Positions 18,011 through 25,800 of a DNA stretch of 64,000 nucleotides are shown here, piece after piece. The position numbers were made by a program, and so were the translations under genes. How positions within the stretch are numbered: the stretch's first letter is position 1; each line of letters starts with the position of its first letter. The notes beneath the pieces are model-generated. The model ran no database searches. It was not told where the DNA came from and saw nothing but the letters and a program-made list of their open reading frames with translations. Source of the stretch: Lachnospiraceae bacterium (lineage in GTDB: Bacteria > Bacillota > Clostridia > Lachnospirales > Lachnospiraceae); assembly GCA_022792335.1 (NCBI GenBank), contig JAAWAV010000026.1, positions 1 to 64,000 on the forward strand, read 5' to 3'.

Positions 18011-20221
18011 ATGTTAGAACCATATGCAGATGTGATCATCGACATTACTCATACGGCGGTGGATCGGGTATTTCAGTATGAGATACCGGAGGAACTTTCT
18101 GAAAAGGTATCTCTGGGAATGAAAATCCGGGTACCTTTTGGGCAGGGGAACCGCCTTCTGGACGGCTATATCATCGGATTTTCGGCAAAACCGGAGTACG
18201 ATCCGCTGAAAATTAAGAAAATAGAATCTATCTGCGAGGACGGAGTAGCCATTGAAGGACAGCTTGTCCGGTTGGCCGCCTGGATGAGGGAACGTTACGG
18301 TTCTACCATGATTCAGGCATTAAAGACGGTGCTTCCGGTGAAAAAAAAGCTTAAAAACCTGGAGAGGCGGTATCTAATCCGAAAAATCAGCGAGGAGGAA
18401 TGCAGAGAGCTTCTTTCTTTCTACAGGAAGAAAAATCAGAAGGCCAGAGTGCGTCTTTTGGAAGCCTTCCTTATGGATCAAACGTTGCCCTATGAGATGG
18501 TGGTGCAAAAGCTCAGAGTATCTGCAGCTTCGGTGAAACCCTTTTTGGAACAGGGAATCTGCGCGCTGGAGACCAAAAACAGCTTTCGGAATCCATTCCA
18601 GGGGGAGAAAGCGGAGGGAGGGAGCGTTTCTCTTACGGAAGAACAGCGCTTGGCCGTGGAGGGAATTCTTTCGGCCTGGGAGACAGATAGACGGCCCTGC
18701 TATCTTCACGGTATCACCGGAAGCGGAAAAACAGAAGTTTATATGGAAGTGATCCGCCGTGTGGTGGCTGAAGGGAAGCAGGCTATTGTACTAATTCCGG
18801 AGATTTCTCTGACCTGGCAGACGGTTATGCGATTTTACAGGCAGTTTGGAGAGCGGGTTTCTATTGTTCACTCCAGGCTTTCAGCAGGAGAAAAATCTGA
18901 CCAGATGGAACGGGCCAGGCGGGGGGATCTGGATATTATGATCGGCCCCAGGTCCGCACTCTTTACTCCTTTTTCCAATCTGGGGCTTATTGTCATCGAC
19001 GAAGAGCATGAGACCGCCTATAAAAGCGAAACCGTTCCCAAATATCATGCCATTGATACGGCCATAGAGCGGTGCCGCCTGGCAGGAGCCATGACGATCC
19101 TTGGATCGGCCACGCCTTCGGCCACATCTTATTACCGGGCCCAGAACGGGGAGTATCATTTTTTCCAGATGAAAACCAGGGCGAAAGAGGCCAGCGCCCT
19201 CCCTTCAGTAGAAATCGTTGATCTCAGAGAAGAACTGAAAGCTGGAAACAGGGGGATTTTCAGCCGGAGGCTTGCAGAGCTTATGGAGGAGGCTCTGAAA
19301 CGAAAAGAGCAGATTCTTCTTTTTTTAAACAGGAGGGGTTATGCGGGGTTTGTCTCCTGTCGCTCTTGCGGGAAGGCAGTCAAATGTCCTCACTGTGATG
19401 TGAGTCTCAAAGTTCACAGGGACGGAACTCTTAAATGCCATTACTGTGGTCATGAGACTCCGATCCCCCGGATATGTCCTTCCTGCGGATCAAGTTATAT
19501 CGCCGGGTTTGGGACAGGTACCCAAAAGGTGGAAGCAATGGTAAAGGAGCTGTTTCCGGAGGCGGGAGTGCTTAGGATGGATATGGATACCACTTCCAAA
19601 AAGGGAAGCCACGACGCTATTTTGTCGGCATTTGCCGACGGAAAAGCAGATATTTTGATCGGCACTCAGATGATTGTCAAGGGACATGATTTTCCAAGAG
19701 TGACACTGGTAGGGATTCTGGCGGCAGATCTGTCTTTGTATTCCGGAGGCTATGAGGCTGGAGAGAGGACCTTTTCTCTGCTGACTCAGGCGGCGGGCCG
19801 GGCCGGACGGGACAGCCTTCCCGGCCATGTGGTGATTCAGAGTTATTCGCCGGATAATTATAGTGTGGAGGCGGCGGCCAGCCAGGATTATGAGGGGTTT
19901 TACTGGCATGAGATTCTTTATCGGAAACTGCTTCGCTATCCGCCTGTTTATCGGATGCTGTCTTTGCTCGTTACCTCGAAGGAAGAGGAGGAAGCGGAAC
20001 GGATGGCGGAAGTGGTGAAAAGGCAGGCAGAGTCAGTAAATGAGGAGGGCGCTCTGGAACTGGTGGGGCCGGCCAAAGCTTCCGTAGCCAAAATTAACGA
20101 TGTATATCGGTATATGTTTTATGCGAAGTGTGAGGAAGAAGGACCTCTGCTGGAACTAAAGCGGAGGATAGAAGCCCTTGAGTGGGACCGAAACGTACAG
20201 TATCAGTTTGACATGGAATAG
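18011..20221 (+). CDS. priA: primosomal replication-restart helicase PriA
   Basis: 736 residues. N-terminal 3'-DNA-binding domain (1-100), helicase core with Walker A GITGSGKTEVYMEVI, DEEH box (DEEHETAYKS), GSATPSATSYY, and the PriA-specific zinc region with eight cysteines (CRSCGKAVKCPHCDV ... CHYCGHETPIPRICPSCG). Helicase motifs V-VI follow as GTQMIVKGHDFP and QAAGRAGR. PriA reloads the replisome at collapsed forks. A possible structured spacer lies between it and def. Confidence 0.95.
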   Translation: MLEPYADVIIDITHTAVDRVFQYEIPEELSEKVSLGMKIRVPFGQGNRLLDGYIIGFSAKPEYDPLKIKKIESICEDGVAIEGQLVRLAAWMRERYGSTMIQALKTVLPVKKKLKNLERRYLIRKISEEECRELLSFYRKKNQKARVRLLEAFLMDQTLPYEMVVQKLRVSAASVKPFLEQGICALETKNSFRNPFQGEKAEGGSVSLTEEQRLAVEGILSAWETDRRPCYLHGITGSGKTEVYMEVIRRVVAEGKQAIVLIPEISLTWQTVMRFYRQFGERVSIVHSRLSAGEKSDQMERARRGDLDIMIGPRSALFTPFSNLGLIVIDEEHETAYKSETVPKYHAIDTAIERCRLAGAMTILGSATPSATSYYRAQNGEYHFFQMKTRAKEASALPSVEIVDLREELKAGNRGIFSRRLAELMEEALKRKEQILLFLNRRGYAGFVSCRSCGKAVKCPHCDVSLKVHRDGTLKCHYCGHETPIPRICPSCGSSYIAGFGTGTQKVEAMVKELFPEAGVLRMDMDTTSKKGSHDAILSAFADGKADILIGTQMIVKGHDFPRVTLVGILAADLSLYSGGYEAGERTFSLLTQAAGRAGRDSLPGHVVIQSYSPDNYSVEAAASQDYEGFYWHEILYRKLLRYPPVYRMLSLLVTSKEEEEAERMAEVVKRQAESVNEEGALELVGPAKASVAKINDVYRYMFYAKCEEEGPLLELKRRIEALEWDRNVQYQFDME

Positions 20222-20228
20222 ACAGTTG

Positions 20229-20270
20229 CTCTGCGAAAAAGCCTGTCGGGCGGACTGCTTCTTCGCAGAG
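20229..20270 (+). other. hairpin in the priA-def spacer
   Basis: CTCTGCGAA-a-AGC pairs with GCT-tc-TTCGCAGAG around a loop of about 15 bases. No T-run follows, so it is not a standard terminator; it may stabilise or separate the priA and def messages. Confidence 0.4.
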
Positions 20271-20327
20271 AAAATGATAAATCAGAACAGACAGGGTATT
20301 CTATTACGTAAGAAAGGATGGAGTGTT

Positions 20328-20795
20328 ATGGCGCTTAGAACGATTCGGGAGATCGGAGACGAGGTACTGACAAAGAAGGCGAAAGAAGTAGCAGCGATGA
20401 CGCCGAGGACGGAAAAGCTCATTGCGGACATGCTGGAAACCATGTATGAGGCGGAAGGCGTGGGACTGGCAGCCCCTCAGGTGGGGATCCTGAAACGGAT
20501 TGTAGTAATTGACGTGGGAGAGGGGCCTGTGGTTTTAGTCAATCCGGTGATTCTCAGTACAAACGGAGAGCAGACCGGACCGGAAGGATGTTTGAGTGTT
20601 CCAGGAAAGCAGGGAATTGTCACAAGACCCATCGAGGTGACGGTGAGAGCGATGGATGAGCATATGGAAGAACGGACCATTACGGGAACGGAACTTTTTG
20701 CCAGAGCCATCTGCCATGAATGCGATCATCTGGACGGAAAACTTTATGTGGACCTGGTGGAAGGGGAGCTTGAGGACGTCACAAATGAGGAGTAA
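20328..20795 (+). CDS. def: peptide deformylase
   Basis: 155 residues from ATG 20328 (MALRTIREIGDEVLTKKA), preceded by AAAGGATGGAG; the longer frame upstream lacks family similarity. All three motifs are present: GVGLAAPQ (about 44-51), EGCLSVPG (about 85-92) with its metal-binding Cys, and HECDHLDG with the metal histidines and catalytic Glu. It removes the N-formyl group from nascent proteins. The next gene, fmt, adds that group to initiator tRNA; the pairing is standard. Confidence 0.95.
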   Translation: MALRTIREIGDEVLTKKAKEVAAMTPRTEKLIADMLETMYEAEGVGLAAPQVGILKRIVVIDVGEGPVVLVNPVILSTNGEQTGPEGCLSVPGKQGIVTRPIEVTVRAMDEHMEERTITGTELFARAICHECDHLDGKLYVDLVEGELEDVTNEE

Positions 20796-20875
20796 TTTAA
20801 ATTTTTCTTAAAAAAGTGTGAAAAATGCAGCTTTTACGGAAAAACGGAGTATACTGGAAAACGGAGGAAACGCTT

Positions 20876-21835
20876 ATGAAGCTTGTATTTATGGGAACGC
20901 CGGATTTTGCTGTTCCGGCTCTTGAGGCGCTCATTGACGGAGGCCATGAGGTGAAGGCAGTGGTGACTCAGCCTGACAAGCCCAGAGGACGGGGAAAAGA
21001 AATGCAGATGCCGCCGGTCAAAAAAGCGGCTCTGAATCGGGGAATTTCGGTGTTTCAGCCAGAGCGTATCAGAAAGAACGAAGAGTTTCTGGCCACGCTG
21101 GAAAAAATCAGCCCGGACGTGATTGTGGTAGCGGCTTTTGGACAGCTTCTTCCAGAAGCGGTTCTTCGTCTGCCCAAGTATGGATGTATCAATATTCATG
21201 CTTCACTGCTTCCGAAATATCGGGGTGCTGCTCCCATTCAGTGGACAATCATCGACGGAGAGACAGAAACGGGGATTACTACCATGTATATGGAAGAAGG
21301 CCTGGATACGGGAGATATGCTCCTGAAAACAGTAGTGCCCATTGCTTCAGATGAGACAGGAGGGAGCCTTCATGATAAACTGGCTGCGGCTGGAGGGCCT
21401 CTGATTTTGGAGACGTTAAAAGGGCTGGAGGAAGGAACCCTGAAGCGGGTTCCTCAGACGGGAGAGACTTGTTATGCCAAAATGCTGACAAAGACTCTGG
21501 GGAAGGTGGACTGGTCGATGGAAGCTATCCTTATCGAGCGGCTGATTCGGGGACTTTCTCCCTGGCCGGGGACTTACAGCAGACTGGGAGGAAAGACAGT
21601 AAAGTTCTGGAAAGCTGAGGTCTGCAGGGAAGCATGTAAATCAGAACAGGGACCAGGAGAGTCTGTATGTGAGCCTGGTACGGTGGTGGCGGTGACAAAG
21701 GACGCTATCCTGGTGCAGACTGGGGAAGGACTTTTGGCAGTGAGGGAGCTTCAGCCGGAAGGGAAAAGACGGATGGATGCAGGAGCGTTCCTCCGCGGAT
21801 ATCCTGTGAAGGCCGGAGACAAAATGGAGGGATAA
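20876..21835 (+). CDS. fmt: methionyl-tRNA formyltransferase
   Basis: 319 residues from ATG 20876 (MKLVFMGTPDFAVPALEAL) with GGAGG nine bases upstream. The catalytic/hydrolase-like domain holds NIHASLLPKYRGAAPIQW and the following DGETETGITTMYMEEGLDTGDML; a C-terminal OB-type domain binds tRNA. It formylates Met-tRNA(fMet) using 10-formyl-THF. Usual length. It is followed three bases later by the metallopeptidase gene. Confidence 0.95.
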   Translation: MKLVFMGTPDFAVPALEALIDGGHEVKAVVTQPDKPRGRGKEMQMPPVKKAALNRGISVFQPERIRKNEEFLATLEKISPDVIVVAAFGQLLPEAVLRLPKYGCINIHASLLPKYRGAAPIQWTIIDGETETGITTMYMEEGLDTGDMLLKTVVPIASDETGGSLHDKLAAAGGPLILETLKGLEEGTLKRVPQTGETCYAKMLTKTLGKVDWSMEAILIERLIRGLSPWPGTYSRLGGKTVKFWKAEVCREACKSEQGPGESVCEPGTVVAVTKDAILVQTGEGLLAVRELQPEGKRRMDAGAFLRGYPVKAGDKMEG

Positions 21836-21838
21836 GAG

Positions 21839-22561
21839 ATGCCTTATTACTATGGATATGGTTACTATTTTGATCCTACCTGGATCCTGGTTCTGGTGGG
21901 AATGGTTATCTGCCTGATTGCCCAGGCGAGAGTGAAGGGAGCTTTTTCCAAATATTCGAAAGTCATGAGCCGTACCGGTATGACTGGAGCAGAGGCGGCC
22001 AGAAGGCTTCTGGATAGCCAGGGAATTTATGGGGTACAGGTGTTGCATGTGCCCGGAAGTCTTACAGATCACTATGATCCCAGGGACAGAACGTTAAAGC
22101 TTTCTGATTCCGTATATGCCAGTCGTTCTGTGGCAGCGATCGGAGTGGCAGCTCATGAGTGTGGTCACGCCATCCAGGATGAGGTGGGATATTCGCCTTT
22201 AAAGCTTCGGACTGCTTTTGTACCGGTAGCCAATTTCGGTTCCAGCATCAGTATGATTCTCATTGTGGCCGGACTGATATTCGGGGCGAGGAGCGGAAGT
22301 TATTCTATTCTGGTCAATATCGGGATTTTCTGCTTTTCTCTGGCAGTCCTGTTCCAGCTTATCACGCTTCCTGTAGAATTTAATGCATCCAGCAGGGCGC
22401 TGACACTTCTTCAGGATACGGGAGTTCTCTACGGAGACGAGGTATCTCAGACGAGAAAGGTACTTTCCGCGGCGGCTTTAACCTACGTGGCAGGGGCGCT
22501 TTCCTCCATGTTGCAGCTCCTCCGTCTGATTATTCTGTTTGGAGGACGGAGGCGTGACTGA
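21839..22561 (+). CDS. membrane zinc metallopeptidase, YugP family
   Basis: 240 residues. It starts MPYYYGYGYYFDPTWIL and has an N-terminal span (about 14-30) and further spans near 125-185. The zinc motif AAHECGHAIQ (about 101-110) and the upstream LSDSVYASRSVAAIGVAAHE match the YugP-like neutral zinc metallopeptidase family of membrane proteins, whose substrates are unknown. The gene sits between fmt and rsmB, a common Clostridia order, and its 3' end overlaps the chosen rsmB start by eight bases. Confidence 0.88.
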   Translation: MPYYYGYGYYFDPTWILVLVGMVICLIAQARVKGAFSKYSKVMSRTGMTGAEAARRLLDSQGIYGVQVLHVPGSLTDHYDPRDRTLKLSDSVYASRSVAAIGVAAHECGHAIQDEVGYSPLKLRTAFVPVANFGSSISMILIVAGLIFGARSGSYSILVNIGIFCFSLAVLFQLITLPVEFNASSRALTLLQDTGVLYGDEVSQTRKVLSAAALTYVAGALSSMLQLLRLIILFGGRRRD

Positions 22562-23957
22562 TGAAACGGTTCGGGGACTCTGCCTGGACTGTCTTTTGGA
22601 GATTCTGGAAAAAGACAGACACAGCCATGTGGTGTTAAAAAACGTTCTGGAATCCCACCGGGATCTGGTGAAGCGGGACCGGGCGTTTCTTACCTGCCTG
22701 ACGGAGGGAACGATAGAGCATCTCTATGAGTTGGATTATATTATCGATTGTTTTTCAAAGACAAAAACAGAAAAGCAAAAGCCAGTTATCCGGGAGCTTT
22801 TGCGGATGAGCGTCTATCAGATGAAATATATGGATACAGTACCGGATCGGGCTGCCGTGAATGAGGCGGTGCGCCTGGCGGGAAAGCGGGGATTTGCTTC
22901 TCTGAAAGGGTTTGTAAACGGAGTACTCCGAACCATTGCGCGGGAACTTGACAGAGTTTCTTATCCGAAGAGAGAGGATGGATTTTCCAAGTGGGCCAGG
23001 GTGAAATATTCTATGCCGATCTGGATTACGGAAGAGCTTCTCGGTGAATACGGAGAAGAGAGAACATTGCAGTTTCTGTCTCAGGGGCTTTCTGGGCGTC
23101 CCTTTACTGTGAGATGCAATCAAAGCAGGGCGGCGGAAGAGGCGATTGTAAAGAGTCTGACGGAACAGGGATTGGATGTAAAGACAGTACCAGATGTCCC
23201 AGGTGTTCTGATGCTTGAGAGATTTGATCGTCCGGAAGAAATCCGGGCCTTTCAGGAGGGACTTTTGCAGGTACAGGATGTAAGCTCTGTGCTGGCGGGC
23301 CTTGCGGCCGGGATAAAGCCGGGAGACTTTGTGGTGGAAACCTGTGCCGCCCCGGGAGGGAAAAGCCTTCATGCGGCCGATCTTCTCAGAGGAAAGGGGC
23401 ATGTGGAGGCCAGAGATTTGACCATGGCGAAAATCGCGCTGATCAAAGAAAATATAGAACGCAGCCGTTTTGAGAATATTTCCGCCCGGGTATGGGATGC
23501 GCGACTCCCGGATCGGGAAATGTTCGGCCGGGCCGACGTGGTTCTTGCCGATCTGCCCTGCTCAGGGCTTGGGATCATCGGCCGGAAAAGCGATATCAAA
23601 TATAAAATGACGAAAGAAAAACAGAGAGAGCTTTCCACTCTCCAGAAAGAGATTCTGGACGCTTCCTGGCAGTATGTAAAGCCGGGAGGGAGATTGGTAT
23701 TTTCCACTTGTACCGTCTTTCCTTCGGAGAATCGGGAGAATGCTCTGTGGTTTGCGGCGAATTATCCTTTTACGACAGTGGATTTGCGGGAGGAACTTCC
23801 GAAACGTTTTTTTGGAAAAGAGGAAGAGAATAAAGACGGCTGGCTTCAGCTTTTGCCGGGAGAGAAGGGAACGGATGGATTTTTTATCGCAGCATTCCGG
23901 AGAAACGACGAAGAAGATAAAAACAGAAAGGAATCAGAGGGAAGCGGTACAGAATAA
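22554..23957 (+). CDS. rsmB: 16S rRNA (cytosine-967-C5)-methyltransferase RsmB
   Basis: 467 residues from GTG 22554, eight bases after GGAGG; a TTG five codons earlier lacks a site. An N-terminal NusB-like RNA-binding domain (about 1-140) precedes a SAM methyltransferase with CAAPGGKSLHAA, DLPCSGLGIIGRK (the PC catalytic region) and FSTCTVFPSENREN (second cysteine). It makes m5C in 16S rRNA. The start overlaps the upstream gene and the end overlaps the chosen rlmN start by 83 bases, suggesting coupled translation. Confidence 0.92.
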   Translation: MTDETVRGLCLDCLLEILEKDRHSHVVLKNVLESHRDLVKRDRAFLTCLTEGTIEHLYELDYIIDCFSKTKTEKQKPVIRELLRMSVYQMKYMDTVPDRAAVNEAVRLAGKRGFASLKGFVNGVLRTIARELDRVSYPKREDGFSKWARVKYSMPIWITEELLGEYGEERTLQFLSQGLSGRPFTVRCNQSRAAEEAIVKSLTEQGLDVKTVPDVPGVLMLERFDRPEEIRAFQEGLLQVQDVSSVLAGLAAGIKPGDFVVETCAAPGGKSLHAADLLRGKGHVEARDLTMAKIALIKENIERSRFENISARVWDARLPDREMFGRADVVLADLPCSGLGIIGRKSDIKYKMTKEKQRELSTLQKEILDASWQYVKPGGRLVFSTCTVFPSENRENALWFAANYPFTTVDLREELPKRFFGKEEENKDGWLQLLPGEKGTDGFFIAAFRRNDEEDKNRKESEGSGTE

Positions 23958-25050
23958 CCCGCAGGAATGGACAGAACAGATACATAAGGCGGACCTCAAA
24001 TCATTGAGTTTTGAGGAACTGGAAGCAGTCCTTGCCGACATGGGAGAGAAACCTTTTCGGGCAAAACAGATTTTCTCATGGATTCATGAGAAACAGGTAT
24101 CCGATTTTTCTGAGATGACTAATCTGTCAAAAGTCCTGAGAGAAACGCTTTCAAAGCAGTCTTTCCTGACGACGCTACATCCGGTAAAAGTCCTTGTTTC
24201 CAAGCTTGACGGTACCAGGAAGTACCTGTTTCGTCTGGCTGACGGCAATATCATCGAAAGCGTCTGGATGGAATATCACCATGGGAACAGCGTATGCATT
24301 TCGACCCAGGTGGGGTGCCGGATGGGGTGCCGCTTCTGTGCTTCTACGCTAGATGGCCTGGTGCGGGGACTTTCCGCGGCGGAAATGCTGGAGCAGGTCT
24401 ATGAGATGAGACGCCTTATGGGAAGGCGGGTTTCAAATGTGGTCCTCATGGGCTCCGGAGAACCGCTTGACAATTACAATAATGTGGTGCGCTTTATCCG
24501 TCTGCTCACCGACGGACGGGGACTTGGGCTCAGTGCCAGAAATATTACGATTTCCACCTGCGGCCTTCCGGACGGGATTTACCGCCTGGCGAAGGAGGGC
24601 CTTCCGGTGACCTTGGCTCTTTCCCTCCATGCACCGGATGATGAGAGACGAGAGGCATTAATGCCTATTGCAAAAAAGTACAGCCTGAAAGAAGTGCTTC
24701 CCGCCTGTGATTTTTATTTTGAGCAGACTGGGCGGCGTCTGAGTTTTGAGTATAGCCTGGTGAGCGGTGTCAATGATACAAAGGAAGAAGCACAGGCTCT
24801 GTGTACCCTTCTGGGAGGCCGGAGCTGTCATGTGAACCTGATTCCGGTGAACCCGATAAAAGAACGGAATTATGTCCGTTCTGGGCAGCAGGCCATTGCC
24901 GATTTCAAAAATGTACTTGAAAAAAATGGAATTAATGCTACTATAAGAAGGGAAATGGGGCGCGATATCAATGGAGCCTGTGGGCAGCTCAGGCGAAGCT
25001 ACAGTGAAACGTGTCCAGAAAGGCTATCTGTTCAGGCAGGAGGTGAATAG
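23875..25050 (+). CDS. rlmN: 23S rRNA/tRNA (adenine-C2)-methyltransferase RlmN
   Basis: 391 residues from ATG 23875 (MDFLSQHSGETTKK), preceded by GGAGAGAAGGG; this lies inside the end of rsmB. The conserved body starts at KADLKSLSFEELEAVL, about 42 residues in. The radical-SAM cluster CRMGCRFC, GSGEPLDN, the SAM-binding ISTCGLP and the C-terminal cysteine in GACGQLRR are all present. It methylates A2503 of 23S rRNA and A37 of some tRNAs. No other in-frame ATG with a good site is visible nearer the conserved body, so the extension is probably real. Confidence 0.92.
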   Translation: MDFLSQHSGETTKKIKTERNQREAVQNNPQEWTEQIHKADLKSLSFEELEAVLADMGEKPFRAKQIFSWIHEKQVSDFSEMTNLSKVLRETLSKQSFLTTLHPVKVLVSKLDGTRKYLFRLADGNIIESVWMEYHHGNSVCISTQVGCRMGCRFCASTLDGLVRGLSAAEMLEQVYEMRRLMGRRVSNVVLMGSGEPLDNYNNVVRFIRLLTDGRGLGLSARNITISTCGLPDGIYRLAKEGLPVTLALSLHAPDDERREALMPIAKKYSLKEVLPACDFYFEQTGRRLSFEYSLVSGVNDTKEEAQALCTLLGGRSCHVNLIPVNPIKERNYVRSGQQAIADFKNVLEKNGINATIRREMGRDINGACGQLRRSYSETCPERLSVQAGGE

Positions 25051-25053
25051 ACC

Positions 25054-25800
25054 ATGAAGGCCTACGCGATGACTGACCGGGGAAGAAAAAGGCAGATGAA
25101 TCAGGATGCAGTATACTATTCGATTTACCCGGTCGGAAATATTCCGAATCTGTTTCTTGTGGCAGACGGAATGGGGGGACATCAGGCCGGTGACTTTGCA
25201 TCCAGATATACCATAGACAATCTGGTCAGACTGGTGGAAGAAGCGGAAGGAAACAATCCGATTACAATTTTAAATGAAGGGATCCGGCAGGTAAACGGTC
25301 TGCTTCTACAGAAAGCATCGGAAAAGACAGGACTGGCCGGCATGGGGACGACTCTGGTGGCGGCCTGTGCCATGGGCAGAGTCCTCTGTGTGGCGAATGT
25401 GGGGGACAGCCGTCTGTATGTGATCGGAAAAGAGGATATCCGTCAGATTACGAGAGATCACTCTCTTGTGGAGGAACTGATCCAGAGAGGAGAGATGGAA
25501 CGGGGGAGCGAAGCATATCACGAGCACAAAAATATTATTACCAGGGCAATCGGAGCCAGAAAGGACGTATTTGCCGATTTCTTTGAGGTGAGTCTGGAAA
25601 AGGGCGATACGGTCCTCATGTGTTCGGATGGTTTAAGCAATATGGTTTCCGATGAGACCATCTGGAAGCTTGCGGCAGGCAGACAGGATCTGAAAGAAGT
25701 CTGCGCAGATTTGATTGAAGAGGCAAACAAAAACGGCGGCAGGGATAACATTGCAGTTGTACTGTTCCAGCTGGCCGACGACGAGGTGAGAGAATGGTAA
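25054..25800 (+). CDS. prpC: PP2C-type Ser/Thr phosphatase (PrpC/Stp)
   Basis: 248 residues. PP2C metal-binding motifs: RKRQMNQDAV, ADGMGGHQAGDFAS, GDSRLYVIG, CSDGLSNMV and GGRDNIAVVL. It dephosphorylates targets of the PASTA kinase encoded next. It starts three bases after rlmN, and its end overlaps the kinase start by seven bases, a layout seen across Firmicutes. It acts in the cytoplasm on cell-wall and division regulators. Confidence 0.95.
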   Translation: MKAYAMTDRGRKRQMNQDAVYYSIYPVGNIPNLFLVADGMGGHQAGDFASRYTIDNLVRLVEEAEGNNPITILNEGIRQVNGLLLQKASEKTGLAGMGTTLVAACAMGRVLCVANVGDSRLYVIGKEDIRQITRDHSLVEELIQRGEMERGSEAYHEHKNIITRAIGARKDVFADFFEVSLEKGDTVLMCSDGLSNMVSDETIWKLAAGRQDLKEVCADLIEEANKNGGRDNIAVVLFQLADDEVREW

